52,516 nt of DNA from an uncultured Saprospiraceae bacterium (GCA_938016265.1 CALLWB010000009.1:1-52516); one strand, 5' to 3'; shown: positions 20,199-29,856, counted from the first letter of the stretch. The notes: generated by a model not told the origin, from the letters alone. Translations and numbers: made by a program.

Positions 20199-20939
20199 TT
20201 GAACACCATGGTGCTTTCTATAGCAGGTTTAGACCCCAGTAATGGAGCAGGATTGACTGCTGACTTGAAGACGTTTGAAGCAAATGGGGTATATGGACTG
20301 AGTGTTTGTACGGCGATAACTGTTCAAAATGAGCATGAATTTGTTGGGTTAGAATGGGTGAAATGTAACCTGATCTTACAGCAAATTGATATTTTGGTTT
20401 CCAATTACTCCGTGCGCTTTGTTAAAATTGGAATTGTTGAAAATTTGAAGGTTCTGGTAAGAATTATTAATCATTTACATGAAAAAAATCCTACCATTAA
20501 AATCATTTGGGATCCAATTCTAAAAGCTAGTTCCGGGTTTTCGTTTCATTCCAACTTGAAGGAGGAATCGCTAATCGAGGTAATAAAAAGTTGTTACTTG
20601 ATAACGCCCAATCAAATAGAATGGGATCAACTTTTTGCTCCTCTACAAAAAAAAATTCCTCTGGAGGAGATGTGTAATATTTTCCTAAAAGGCGGTCATT
20701 CAGATGGTGAATATTCTATTGACACCTTATTGGAACAAGGAGTAGAAACTCAATATAAAGCAATTAGATTACCCTACACAAAACATGGTACAGGCTGTGT
20801 TCTTTCTGCTGCGATAACAGCCAATCTGGAAAATGGCAAATCGCTGAAAGAATCGTGTGATTTAGCCAAACAGTATGTAACCAAATTTATTGATAGTAAT
20901 AACACAATGTTAGGAGACCACCATTATGGAACAAATTGA
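20199..20939 (+). CDS. thiD: Hydroxymethylpyrimidine/phosphomethylpyrimidine kinase ThiD
   Basis: This ribokinase-fold enzyme of about 246 residues phosphorylates HMP and HMP-P to HMP-PP. The start region S-I-A-G-L-D-P-S-N-G-A-G matches the family's substrate-binding opening. The anion-hole and base motif T-x-H-G-T-G-C is near the C-terminus. An upstream TTG (20199) gives M-N-T-M-V-L-S-I-A-G; the ATG at 20208 gives M-V-L-S-I-A-G and may be the real start. The 3' end overlaps thiE by 14 bases, suggesting translational coupling. Confidence 0.93.
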   Translation: MNTMVLSIAGLDPSNGAGLTADLKTFEANGVYGLSVCTAITVQNEHEFVGLEWVKCNLILQQIDILVSNYSVRFVKIGIVENLKVLVRIINHLHEKNPTIKIIWDPILKASSGFSFHSNLKEESLIEVIKSCYLITPNQIEWDQLFAPLQKKIPLEEMCNIFLKGGHSDGEYSIDTLLEQGVETQYKAIRLPYTKHGTGCVLSAAITANLENGKSLKESCDLAKQYVTKFIDSNNTMLGDHHYGTN

Positions 20940-21564
20940 ACGATTGCATGTGATAACGCAGGAAGTAACAGGAGCCACCCATGCGGAGTTGGCAGTAGAA
21001 GCATGTAAATCCGGCGCAAAATGGATTCAGGTAAGAGTAAAGGACAAATCATTTGACGAATGGAAAGAAATTGCCCTTTCCGTAAAAAAAGCCTGCAGAA
21101 AATACGGCGCAAAACTTATCGTCAATGATAATGTAGAACTTGCTAGGCAAATTGAGGCTGACGGAGTGCACCTAGGGAAAAAGGATATGATGCCGCAGGA
21201 GGCAAGAGCAATTCTTGGTCAAAACTTCCTAATAGGGGGCACAGCAAATAACTTTAAGGATATTATCTACCTAGCTAGTGCAAAGGTAGACTATATCGGA
21301 CTAGGACCTTTTCGATTTACAAACACTAAAAAGGGACTTAGTCCTACTCTGGGATTTGAAGGCTACAGAAACCTCATAAACAGATGCAAAAAAGAGGATA
21401 TCTATATTCCAATAATCGCCATTGGCGGAATCAGGATTGAAGACGTTCCGTTTCTCAAAGGTACGGGCATCTATGGAATGGCGGTCGCGTCTGCCATCAA
21501 CCTTGCTGCAGATCGTGGTAATTCCTGCAAACAATTTTTAACTGCAATACAAGAACGTTTTTAA
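20926..21564 (+). CDS. thiE: Thiamine-phosphate synthase ThiE
   Basis: ThiE condenses HMP-PP with thiazole phosphate to give thiamine phosphate. The 212-residue TIM barrel carries the pyrophosphate-binding Q-x-R-x-K (Q35-V-R-V-K39), the N-D pair in [10 protein letters not shown], the GVHLGKKD motif, the [13 protein letters not shown] loop and the late AIGGI. All the catalytic-type residues seem intact, in contrast to the second ThiE-like protein at 23547-24149. It overlaps thiD by 14 bases and is followed by thiG after one base. Confidence 0.95.
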   Translation: MEQIERLHVITQEVTGATHAELAVEACKSGAKWIQVRVKDKSFDEWKEIALSVKKACRKYGAKLIVNDNVELARQIEADGVHLGKKDMMPQEARAILGQNFLIGGTANNFKDIIYLASAKVDYIGLGPFRFTNTKKGLSPTLGFEGYRNLINRCKKEDIYIPIIAIGGIRIEDVPFLKGTGIYGMAVASAINLAADRGNSCKQFLTAIQERF

Positions 21565-21565
21565 T

Positions 21566-22330
21566 ATGAAACTACAAATTGCAAATAAGACGTTTTCTTC
21601 AAGACTTTTTACTGGAACAGGGAAGTTTGGCTCTAACCAGAAAATGGAAGAAGCGCTGCTAGCATCCGGCTCCGAGTTGGTCACTATGGCAATGAGACGC
21701 GTGGATGTTCGCGATAAGCAAGACGACATTCTAAAACACCTGGATCATCCACAGTTTAATTTATTGCCCAACACCTCTGGCGTCAAGAATGCCAAAGAGG
21801 CCGTTTTTGCCGCTCAATTAGCTAGAGAGGCCCTCGAAACAAATTGGCTAAAACTCGAAATCCACCCCGACCCAAAATACCTCATGCCAGACCCCATAGA
21901 AACCCTAAAAGCGGCAGAAGAATTGGTGAAGTTGGGTTTTATTGTACTGCCTTATATCCATGCAGATCCTGTCGTTTGCAAAATGTTGGAAGAAGTAGGC
22001 ACTGCCGCCGTAATGCCACTGGGTTCTCCGATTGGAAGCAACAAAGGGCTGGTGTCTCGTGATTTTTTAAAAATAATTATCGAACAAAGTAATGTCCCCG
22101 TAGTCGTTGATGCAGGTATTGGGGCGCCTTCACATGCCGCAGAAGCAATGGAAATGGGTGCTGACGCTGTACTTGTTAATACGGCAATAGCCGTTTCTCC
22201 CAATCCTGTCCAGATGGGACGCGCATTCAAACTCGCAGTAGAGGCAGGCAGAATGGCTTATGAGGCAAAGCTTGGGCAAGTGTCTTCAACCGCAGTTGCC
22301 AGCAGCCCGCTAACTTCTTTTTTGGATTAG
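21566..22330 (+). CDS. thiG: Thiazole synthase ThiG
   Basis: ThiG builds the thiazole phosphate ring from deoxyxylulose phosphate, dehydroglycine and ThiS thiocarboxylate. The 254-residue TIM barrel has the Schiff-base lysine K96 in [10 protein letters not shown], with the PLGSPIGS phosphate loop and GIGAPSHA further on. The ATG lies one base after the thiE stop. It is followed closely by thiH, the usual partner that supplies dehydroglycine from tyrosine. Confidence 0.97.
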   Translation: MKLQIANKTFSSRLFTGTGKFGSNQKMEEALLASGSELVTMAMRRVDVRDKQDDILKHLDHPQFNLLPNTSGVKNAKEAVFAAQLAREALETNWLKLEIHPDPKYLMPDPIETLKAAEELVKLGFIVLPYIHADPVVCKMLEEVGTAAVMPLGSPIGSNKGLVSRDFLKIIIEQSNVPVVVDAGIGAPSHAAEAMEMGADAVLVNTAIAVSPNPVQMGRAFKLAVEAGRMAYEAKLGQVSSTAVASSPLTSFLD

Positions 22331-22342
22331 AAAATACACCTT

Positions 22343-23458
22343 ATGTTTACTTCGTTTTTTGATCAATATGACTGGGAATCTACTAAGCAAAGTATCTATG
22401 CTAAAACAGCACAGGATGTGCTAGCAGCTCTGCATACCAAGGAACGAAGAACTCTGGAAGATTTCAAGGCACTGATCTCTCCCGCTGCTGCGCCTTTCCT
22501 CGAACAAATGGCCAATATGAGTCATGCAATCACACAAAAACGGTTTGGCAAAACCATTCAGATGTTTGCTCCCATGTATCTATCGAATGAATGCCAGAAC
22601 ATCTGTACCTATTGTGGATTTAGTTTGGACAATAAAATACCCAGGACTACCCTATCTGCTACGCAGATTCTTGCAGAAACGCAGGCCATAAAATCAATGG
22701 GATATGACCACATTTTGCTAGTCACCGGAGAAGCAAACAAAACGGTTGGTGTAGATTATTTTAAGCGGGCATTGCAAATTATTCGACCTCATTTTTCTCA
22801 CATTTCAATAGAGGTTCAGCCTTTAGATCAAACAGATTATACGGAGTTAATTTCGGAAGGGCTAAACACCGTTTTAGTCTATCAGGAAACGTACCATCGG
22901 GAAGATTATAAAAAACATCATCCGAAAGGAAAAAAATCAAATTTCAACTATCGGTTGGAGACGCCCGATCGACTTGGTCGTGCTGGAGTCAAAAAGATAG
23001 GGCTTGGTGTTCTAATTGGATTGGAGGATTGGCGGACTGATAGTTTTTTTACGGCGTTACATCTTGCGTACCTGGAGCGGAACTACTGGCAGACGAAGTA
23101 CTCGATTTCGTTTCCCAGACTGCGGCCTGCGGAGGGCTATCTGGAGCCGAAGGTGGAAATGAACGACCGGGAACTTACTCAACTGATTTGTGCTTATCGG
23201 ATTTATAATGAAGAGGTGGAGCTTTCTTTATCGACTAGGGAACGTCCAATTTTTCGCAACCATGCGTTTAAGTTAGGGATTACATCGATGAGTGCTGGCT
23301 CGAAGACCAATCCCGGGGGGTATGCTGTAGAACAGGAATCTTTAGAACAGTTTGCTACTAGTGACGAACGGTCGCCCGCTGCTATCGCTGCAATGATAAA
23401 ATCGGAGGGCTATGAAGTCGTTTGGAAGGACTGGGACTTGACGTATGATGTTGTTTGA
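22343..23458 (+). CDS. thiH: 2-iminoacetate (dehydroglycine) synthase ThiH
   Basis: ThiH is a radical-SAM tyrosine lyase that yields dehydroglycine and p-cresol. The 371-residue protein has the C84-x3-C88-x2-C91 cluster motif (ECQNICTYCGF), and family blocks YDHILLVTGE, PRLRPAEG and a C-terminal segment. Use of ThiH rather than the oxygen-dependent ThiO makes thiazole synthesis in this organism independent of oxygen. It starts 12 bases after thiG. Confidence 0.97.
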   Translation: MFTSFFDQYDWESTKQSIYAKTAQDVLAALHTKERRTLEDFKALISPAAAPFLEQMANMSHAITQKRFGKTIQMFAPMYLSNECQNICTYCGFSLDNKIPRTTLSATQILAETQAIKSMGYDHILLVTGEANKTVGVDYFKRALQIIRPHFSHISIEVQPLDQTDYTELISEGLNTVLVYQETYHREDYKKHHPKGKKSNFNYRLETPDRLGRAGVKKIGLGVLIGLEDWRTDSFFTALHLAYLERNYWQTKYSISFPRLRPAEGYLEPKVEMNDRELTQLICAYRIYNEEVELSLSTRERPIFRNHAFKLGITSMSAGSKTNPGGYAVEQESLEQFATSDERSPAAIAAMIKSEGYEVVWKDWDLTYDVV

Positions 23459-23546
23459 TTACTAAAAGAAGAGAGCGTGAATCTCACCATGCAGTGATCT
23501 CAAGGCAGCAGGCGGTCTTTTGACGTTAATGTCGTATATTTATTCA

Positions 23547-24149
23547 ATGAAGCTAATCGTGTTTTCTGCTCCTGGTAAAATCGCTGATGAAGCAGCAACG
23601 CTCCTTCAGATGTTTGAGCTGGGGCTTGCCTATTTTCATTTGAGAAAACCTGGATGGTCTATCCAAGAACACCAGGATTTGCTAAATCAACTACCAACCG
23701 TTCACCATTCAAAAATTGTCCTCCATCACCATCACTCGCTTCTATCAGTGTATTCATTAAAAGGGATTCATTTTACAGAAAAAAAGAGAAGGGACAATAA
23801 GCGTGATCAAACGACTGTTAGTGTTTCAACTTCCTTTCACCACCTTCAAGAATTAATCGATGCTCCCGCTTCCTATGAGTATGTTTTTTTAAGTCCAATA
23901 TTCGACAGTATCTCCAAGCAAAATTATAAGTCCCCATTCCAGGAAAAGGAGTTGACCGAATTTCTAACCGCCAACCAGCTGCCCGTTGTAGCATTAGGCG
24001 GGATTTCCAGAGAAAATATTCAACAAGTCCAAAAAATGGGATTTATTGGTGCGGCAGTCCTAGGATCTATTTGGCAGTCTTCCGATCCTGTTTCTGAATT
24101 TACGGCCCTTCAAACGCTACTTGGATCAAATAAAAAAAACGATGGGTAA
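23547..24149 (+). CDS. Second ThiE/TenI-family protein
   Basis: The 200-residue TIM-barrel protein is of the thiamine-phosphate synthase / TenI superfamily: YFHLRKP at the position of ThiE Q-x-R-x-K, LKGIHF for GVHLG, VFLSPIFDSISK for the GLGPFR loop, and VVALGGIS near the end. The chosen ATG (23547, M-K-L-I-V-F-S) matches the usual start for this type. Upstream TTG (23520) and ATG (23529) codons are in frame but add a non-homologous tail. ThiE is already present at 20926-21564, so this copy may be a TenI-like thiazole tautomerase or a specialised ThiE. Sequence alone does not decide. Confidence 0.85.
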   Translation: MKLIVFSAPGKIADEAATLLQMFELGLAYFHLRKPGWSIQEHQDLLNQLPTVHHSKIVLHHHHSLLSVYSLKGIHFTEKKRRDNKRDQTTVSVSTSFHHLQELIDAPASYEYVFLSPIFDSISKQNYKSPFQEKELTEFLTANQLPVVALGGISRENIQQVQKMGFIGAAVLGSIWQSSDPVSEFTALQTLLGSNKKNDG

Positions 24150-24957
24150 ACAATTGTTAAAATGGATAGGGCGGATGGTGGTTTTCATTTTGCTCACTGT
24201 TATAAGTCAGGTTGGCGGGGTGATTTACTTGCTATGTTTGCCATTTTTTAAGAAACTTAAGGCCAGTTCGCACCGAATTGCTCTATTCGTGGTGGTCTAT
24301 TCTATTTGTTCGTTGTTGGTGGTGCCAGCTTTGGCTCCGAATTTTGGTAGAGTGGCACTACCGCTCAGTAAAACAGGGGACCTGCGACCGCACACCTGGT
24401 GGACCTGTTGGCTTAACCGACACTATGTGACCCCAAAAGTGAAGACTTCCATGGCTCGAGTCATAAAAAAATTCCAAGCAGAATTCCCTGACCAACAGGT
24501 CACCTATTTAGATGCTAATTTTCCTTTTTGGAATGGCTTTCCACTACTCCCCCACCTCAGTCATGATGATGGCAAAAAGTTAGATCTAGCCTTCATCTAT
24601 AAGAATAAAAAGACGAAGTCAGTATTGAAAGGTGGCGCTCGATCGCTGCTAGGATACGGAGTTTGCGAGATTCCCCGAAAGGGAGAAAAAAATCAACCTG
24701 CCATCTGCAAAAAACAAGGCCGCTGGATGTACAATTTTACAAGAAAATTAGCCCTTCGTGGCCATCCTACGTCGGTAGAAGCTGATGCTTGGCGTACAGG
24801 GAGACTCATTGGCTATATCGCTAAAGATCCTGGGTTCAGAAGGCTTTTTCTGGAGCCGCATCTCGTGGATCGGTGGCAATTGCGGGGGTACTCTAAGATT
24901 GTTTTTCATGGATGCCATGCCGTACGCCATGATGATCATATGCATATTGAGGAGTGA
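24142..24957 (+). CDS. Membrane-anchored probable LAS-fold metallopeptidase-like protein
   Basis: With the ATG at 24142 the protein has 271 residues; an upstream TTG at 24121 is in frame. Two membrane helices lie at about 11-33 and 44-63. The rest is soluble and contains H141-x6-D148 (SHDDGKKLD) and H266-x-H268 (DHMHIE). This spacing is the zinc-ligand signature of LAS-type (M15/M74) peptidases such as MepA or VanX, which cut peptidoglycan peptide links. The assignment rests on these motifs only; I do not recognise the full family. The start overlaps the preceding ThiE/TenI-like gene by 8 bases, so it is probably co-transcribed with the thi operon. Confidence 0.8.
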   Translation: MGKQLLKWIGRMVVFILLTVISQVGGVIYLLCLPFFKKLKASSHRIALFVVVYSICSLLVVPALAPNFGRVALPLSKTGDLRPHTWWTCWLNRHYVTPKVKTSMARVIKKFQAEFPDQQVTYLDANFPFWNGFPLLPHLSHDDGKKLDLAFIYKNKKTKSVLKGGARSLLGYGVCEIPRKGEKNQPAICKKQGRWMYNFTRKLALRGHPTSVEADAWRTGRLIGYIAKDPGFRRLFLEPHLVDRWQLRGYSKIVFHGCHAVRHDDHMHIEE

Positions 24958-25235
24958 TTGGGGTAGACGCAGTGCTTTCTGAGTTTCAATAGCGTTGATT
25001 GCTGGAGTAATTTGTGATTGAGCCTATGAAAACCCAGCTTATCTTATTTAGTGAGTATATATAATGTTTTGGAAAATATTTCGACCAGTTAGTCCTAAAG
25101 TTTGGCTTAACAATGTTATTTTGGCCAGACATGGTTGTTATTCCACCTTAGATTAGGGAGCATTCTATGTCCATTTTGTTAAGACAAGGGTGCTAATGAA
25201 TAGCAAGCGATTAACTAACTAATGAAACATTAAAA

Positions 25236-26561
25236 ATGAAAAAACAATATTTGCTTGGAGTAATAATTTTAGGGCTTGTTTCCATTTCTTATGCTCAGAA
25301 TAATGTCGGAATAGGCACACAAACGCCAAATTCTCAGTCAGTTTTAGAAATAAAATCAGAAGATAAGGGGATACTCGTTTCCAGGTTGACAACAATAGCT
25401 CGAACTACACTGGGTACTGCATTAACGTTGGCTGAAGACGGTATGTTAGTTTACGATAAAGATTTGACGGTCTTTTATTATTGGGATGGGCCAAACTCAC
25501 AATGGGTCATTGTAGGTACTGGTGCTATTGTAGAGTTAGATGGCGATCCAACAAACGAAATAGAATTGCCTACAGGAGGAGCCAACGGACAAGTTTTAAC
25601 CACCGATGGGGCAGGAAATTATTCTTGGATAACAGATAGTGACCATGATTGGTATAAGGTAGGAGGAACAAATGCGCCTGATGACATTAACAATAGCATT
25701 TTTACTCAGGGCAATGTAGGAATTGGGACAACAACTCCTAGTGAAAAATTAGAAATTGCGAATAATCCTTCTTCAACAGGACATAACTTAGCGTTATCTA
25801 CTCTTGGAGAATCCGATTATTGGTCAATAATGAAAAGACCTCAAGGTTATGCAAATCCAGACAATTTCCATGTAGCCTATTACGATGGTGCGATTTGGAA
25901 TACGCATCTTGACATTTTACCTAATGGTAATGTTGGTGTTAACATCCCGGTTCCAGCTGCAAAGCTAGATATAAACGGGGATTTGAGGATTAGAACAATC
26001 CCTAATGGAGCGAGTACAGAACAAACCTTAGTAGTAGATGGAGCAGGCTTTGTAAAGAAAATAGCCTCCCCTTCTCCAGCAGGAGAGGTGATTACCTTTG
26101 CTGGAAATACAGCACCAGCTGGTTTTTTAATGTGTGATGGAAGTGCAGTAGATCGAACAACCTATGCCAATTTGTTTGCTGTAATAGGGACTACTTATGG
26201 TGCGGGAAATGGTACCTCAACATTTAATTTACCAGATTTACGAGGAGAGTTTATTAGAGGCTTTGACGCAGGAAGAGGAATAGATACTGGTAGAGCTTTG
26301 GGAACTTGGCAGAAAGGAAGTTTATCTTCCTCCGGTAACTTTAACTCTATAATTCGATATCAGTCTTTTTATCAAAATGTACTCAATCCCAATTTGGAAA
26401 ATTTTGGTTTTGATTCCTTTGATTCAAATGATTATACCAGTGTTCTTAGAAATGATGGTCCTGTTGGAAATGTAAATCTATCCGCTTCTTCCTTAGAAGC
26501 CGCTGGTGTAGGTGTAGCACGCCCTCGAAACATTTCTATGAACTATTGCATTAGATTTTGA
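25236..26561 (+). CDS. Secreted protein with phage tail-collar-like domain
   Basis: The 441-residue protein has a signal peptide (about 1-20, ending YAQ). The N-terminal region has repeated NVGIGT-type motifs (at about 23, 155 and 230), typical of tail-fibre-like structural repeats in Bacteroidota. Residues 282-345 form a phage tail-collar domain (GEVITFAGNTAPAGF, CDGSAVDR, FNLPDLRGEFIRGFD). The protein ends RPRNISMNYCIRF, a classic tail-fibre tip ending. There is no T9SS sorting domain. It stands alone with no phage genes nearby, so it is likely a host surface protein that reuses a tail-fibre fold. Its partner is unknown. Confidence 0.85.
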   Translation: MKKQYLLGVIILGLVSISYAQNNVGIGTQTPNSQSVLEIKSEDKGILVSRLTTIARTTLGTALTLAEDGMLVYDKDLTVFYYWDGPNSQWVIVGTGAIVELDGDPTNEIELPTGGANGQVLTTDGAGNYSWITDSDHDWYKVGGTNAPDDINNSIFTQGNVGIGTTTPSEKLEIANNPSSTGHNLALSTLGESDYWSIMKRPQGYANPDNFHVAYYDGAIWNTHLDILPNGNVGVNIPVPAAKLDINGDLRIRTIPNGASTEQTLVVDGAGFVKKIASPSPAGEVITFAGNTAPAGFLMCDGSAVDRTTYANLFAVIGTTYGAGNGTSTFNLPDLRGEFIRGFDAGRGIDTGRALGTWQKGSLSSSGNFNSIIRYQSFYQNVLNPNLENFGFDSFDSNDYTSVLRNDGPVGNVNLSASSLEAAGVGVARPRNISMNYCIRF

Positions 26562-26582
26562 TCGTTGGAGGAGACCGTTGTT

Positions 26583-26603
26583 AGGAGCTTGCTCCTCCTT
26601 TTT
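26583..26603 (+). terminator. Probable intrinsic terminator
   Basis: AGGAGC pairs with GCTCCT around a 2-base loop and is followed by CC and a short T run. It lies 22 bases after the stop of the tail-collar gene. The very small loop lowers confidence. Confidence 0.5.
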
Positions 26604-26642
26604 GGTTTAGGAATCTTTGTGGAGGCACTGGCAACGATCGAT

Positions 26643-26675
26643 TGTTAGGGTCTTACTTAGCAGAAGCCCCTAACA
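26643..26675. other. Hairpin between convergent genes
   Basis: TGTTAGGG (26643-26650) pairs with CCCTAACA (26668-26675) over 8 bp. It lies between the convergent genes ending at 26561 and 26696. Neither side has a strong T tract, so it may be a factor-dependent or stabilising 3' structure. Confidence 0.5.
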
Positions 26676-26695
26676 TCGAATTGACACTTTTCCAC

Positions 26696-27997
26696 TTATT
26701 CAAAAATCAATTTTCGGATGGCGATTTCTTTGCCAGATTGTATTTTCAAAAAGTAGATGCCTGTTGGAAATTCTTTAATGGAGGCTTGTTTTTGATTGGT
26801 GAATTGCCAGCTTCTTAGTGATTTGCCTTGGGCGTCCAGCAGTTCTGCAGTTGCTTCTCCCTCCAGTTGAATGACCAGTTGCTCAGTAGCTGGGTTCGGA
26901 AAAACAGAAAATTCCAGTCCTTTGATTGTCGAATTGCTGGTAAGCGTTTGATCTATGGTAATCAGGAAGGCTTGATCGGTGACTTGCTGGTTGGTCGTCA
27001 TTCCTCCAGCAACGATAAACTGATCCTGGTTGATTTTTGCGACACCGCGAAGATCCATGATTGGAGGGAAAACGTTTGGTATTTCTTCCATCTCACCGGT
27101 CGAGGTGTTGTAAAAAATAATGCGCTCTTCTGGTTGAACTCCTAGACCTGAGGCATAGGAAATTCCATTGTAGTTGTAGGAGATCCCAGACCCACCCATC
27201 CAAAATGGGAAGCCTTTGTGTTTTGAAGCGCCTTGACGGTAGCCGACGGCAGTCAATCCACTATCTTCTGTCCAGGTGATGGAAGTTGGATCGTTGGGAT
27301 CGATGACTCCTTTTCGGTAGTAGGCCCCTAGCGGAAAATTGCTTCCGTACCAAGCACCTCCAGAGTAGAAAATCGTGTCCCCAACGATGGTTCCAGATCC
27401 GCCGAATACTTCATATTTTATGCCACTTGGTACTGGGGTACCGACGGACCAGGAGTTTGTTGAGGGATTGTAGATTTGTACATTGTCCACATTTCCATTG
27501 TTGCTCCAACCGGTAACCAAATAAAGCAGGCTGTCTCGCCATACTCCTTGCACATGGTCGTCTATTGGTACAGGAATTGGTGCGCCGTTTGGCAGGTAGG
27601 TGTTTGTCTCTGGATCGAATATGTGTATTTTATCGGAAGAGACTTCATTCCCATTGCTAGTTACGTTATAGCCTCCGGTGATGTAAATTTTGTTTTTGAT
27701 AACATTGGCTGCGGCTGCTATTTTGCCTTCGGTATCTGGCAGTGGATCGAGTGTTGTCCAAGTGTCCGTTTGTGTATTGTATCGGTAGGAGTTGAGGTGA
27801 ATGCCCGACCAAATTTTCGTAGTATCTATCCCAGAGAACGAGTAGGCGTGTGGAACACCATTTACAAGTGCCTCGGTCACCGCATTATTGCTAACGGGTT
27901 CCGGCATGGAGCTTATTGGTTTAAAGGTAATTTGTTGAGCGGTAGCAGTTGTACTTACTAGCATTAACAGAAAAAACCAGTATAGAATGTTTTTCAT
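26696..27997 (-). CDS. T9SS-secreted Kelch-like beta-propeller protein
   Basis: The 433-residue protein has a signal peptide (about 1-20, ending TATAQ). Kelch-type repeats of about 50 residues follow, with motifs such as IYITGGYN, IHIFDPETNTY, LYLVTGWS, VQIYNPSTNSWS, IFYSGGAWYG and FIVAGGM, expected to form a beta-propeller. Residues 361-433 are a T9SS type A sorting domain (VFPNPATEQ ... IRKLIFE). Propellers of this kind bind other proteins or glycans, but the ligand is unknown here. The gene is convergent with the tail-collar gene. Confidence 0.9.
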   Translation of the reverse strand: MKNILYWFFLLMLVSTTATAQQITFKPISSMPEPVSNNAVTEALVNGVPHAYSFSGIDTTKIWSGIHLNSYRYNTQTDTWTTLDPLPDTEGKIAAAANVIKNKIYITGGYNVTSNGNEVSSDKIHIFDPETNTYLPNGAPIPVPIDDHVQGVWRDSLLYLVTGWSNNGNVDNVQIYNPSTNSWSVGTPVPSGIKYEVFGGSGTIVGDTIFYSGGAWYGSNFPLGAYYRKGVIDPNDPTSITWTEDSGLTAVGYRQGASKHKGFPFWMGGSGISYNYNGISYASGLGVQPEERIIFYNTSTGEMEEIPNVFPPIMDLRGVAKINQDQFIVAGGMTTNQQVTDQAFLITIDQTLTSNSTIKGLEFSVFPNPATEQLVIQLEGEATAELLDAQGKSLRSWQFTNQKQASIKEFPTGIYFLKIQSGKEIAIRKLIFE

Positions 27998-28220
27998 AAT
28001 TTGAGTATTTATCCTACGAAGATCGTAAATATTTTAATTGTGAAATGTCTTCTTGGTAAGATTTTAATATATAACCATCGGTCCGTTTGCTGAAAAAACG
28101 ACAGGAGTGGGCCTGCTGATCGCCGCCTGGCCAGTTCAGGTTAGGCCAAAATTTTGCTATGCAAATGCGTCCTAACTCCAAATACTTTCGACCTTTTACT
28201 TATTCTAAGAACTCAATTAG

Positions 28221-29627
28221 CTATTTGATCGCTTCAATTTTTTCTATTAGCCATTCTTTGTCTGCGACATCATTAGTATTGGCTAGTTTTTCTAGAAGGG
28301 AGGTTTTGCGTTCTTGATCTCTGGGCATTAGTTTTAATAGTTGCTGGAAGAAATTGACAAAATTCTGTTGTCTTTTTTTCTCTGATTCAACAATTTCTTT
28401 TCTTGAGAGAAAGACCCTAAAGGAATTGACATAAGAATACAATAAATCAATGTAGTTTAGTTGGTAGTAGATCTTCAACAGCAACCTTTTTGTTCCCAGC
28501 ACATAAAAGATATCGTTGTATTTATTGCCTTCCAGGATCTCTAGTGCTTTGTCGTATTCTTCCGTAGCGTAATACAGTTTTGCCAGATTCCAGTGATACA
28601 CCTCTTCTGGTACAATTTTGTCCTTATTCTCTGTAAGGAAATCCTCCGCCCATTTATATTTTTTCAGGTTTAGCGCAACAGTAATTATGTTTTTAAGTAT
28701 CTGTGGGAATATATAACCATTACTATACACATGTCCCTTAACAATCTGCTCGTTAAACAGTGAGAAGTATTCCTGATACCTTGTTTCTCCATATGGGAAA
28801 ATGATGACGACGGAATTTATGATGAATGTATAGAGGTTTTGAATCTCCTCAGAAGAAAAAAGATGATCGTGAAGCGAAAGCGACATTTTTAGGTTCTGAT
28901 AATGTTCGATATCTCCTGGATCATTCAATAGTAACAATGCACGATACCACACGTTCAGGCTTGGCACCTTCAGAATGTTATGGTTGTTCAGCTTTTCGAT
29001 AACAAAGTTAACTTCGCTTAAGTCATAATTTGAATTTGCTACAATATTATTGCGATTGAGCTGCAAACAGAGGAGCATAATTTTGCGAATCCAATAAAAA
29101 GTATCGAAGGCCTCAACAGTATTCTTGATATTAATCTCGCTAGTCCTATCGTCTAGCTTACTAAGATGACTTGCTGAATGATATTCAACTATGTATTGAT
29201 TATAGTAATAATTGTCATCCCGATACGCATATTCTTCCTGTGCTTTTTTAAGGGAGGAGTGCGCACTGTCAAAAAATTTAAGTAGTTGTTTTTCACTAAA
29301 ATAATCTAATAAATAGAACTTCTGTTGGATCTCACTTTCTTCAAATTTTGTTTGGATAATAAATTGCTCAACTAGTTTATATAGCTTTGATATGAGACGA
29401 GTTATGACCCGTTCATCAAACTTTCTACCAGGGAATACCTTTCCAAATGCCTTTTCGATGGATAGATCAGGGTGATTAAAGCCCGGCGAATAATTATGAA
29501 TAAATTCATACAATTCTGAAATAGAAGGGTTGGTGTTAAAATAAGGAGATTCAAGAAACCGCTTTAGGTTCTTCAAATCTTTCTTTGAAAAATGCTGGAT
29601 AAGTTCAACAACTTTACGGTCTTTCAT
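28221..29627 (-). CDS. Uncharacterised all-helical protein, TPR-like
   Basis: The 468-residue protein has no signal peptide and no convincing membrane segment, and is predicted to be nearly all alpha-helical, with Tyr, Leu and Asn-rich helices. Pairs of helices such as YHWNLAKLYYATEEYDKALEIL (split around residues 350-375) resemble TPR units. The opening (VELIQHFSKKDLKNLKRFLESPYFN) resembles helical proteins I associate with Saprospiraceae-type genomes. I know no function for it. It is monocistronic and divergent from the T9SS gene at 29857. A cytoplasmic scaffold role is only a guess from the helical repeats. Confidence 0.8.
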   Translation of the reverse strand: MKDRKVVELIQHFSKKDLKNLKRFLESPYFNTNPSISELYEFIHNYSPGFNHPDLSIEKAFGKVFPGRKFDERVITRLISKLYKLVEQFIIQTKFEESEIQQKFYLLDYFSEKQLLKFFDSAHSSLKKAQEEYAYRDDNYYYNQYIVEYHSASHLSKLDDRTSEINIKNTVEAFDTFYWIRKIMLLCLQLNRNNIVANSNYDLSEVNFVIEKLNNHNILKVPSLNVWYRALLLLNDPGDIEHYQNLKMSLSLHDHLFSSEEIQNLYTFIINSVVIIFPYGETRYQEYFSLFNEQIVKGHVYSNGYIFPQILKNIITVALNLKKYKWAEDFLTENKDKIVPEEVYHWNLAKLYYATEEYDKALEILEGNKYNDIFYVLGTKRLLLKIYYQLNYIDLLYSYVNSFRVFLSRKEIVESEKKRQQNFVNFFQQLLKLMPRDQERKTSLLEKLANTNDVADKEWLIEKIEAIK

Positions 29628-29856
29628 ACAAAAATTTAGTTCATTTCGATTACAATCTGTAGTGTTCGAAGGGGCAATTTTCCAGATAACACCCTGTTAT
29701 TCAGGAAGTAATAAACAACAAATCAATTGTTTTGATTATTTTCTGGGAGACATTGGCTAAAATTTGTAATTTTAGTAGAAACCCAAGATAACTATATTTA
29801 CGAGGTCAATCCAAATGACTTTTATAAGGACCTCACATTACGTTAAAAACCTAAAC

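Noticed and set aside
25236-26561. Prophage remnant
   Set aside because: The tail-collar domain is isolated, the protein has a Sec signal peptide, and the flanking genes are ordinary chromosomal genes.
27476-27961. 161-codon ORF antisense to the Kelch-like gene
   Set aside because: The Kelch protein on the other strand has clear repeats, signal peptide and sorting domain; this ORF is its shadow.
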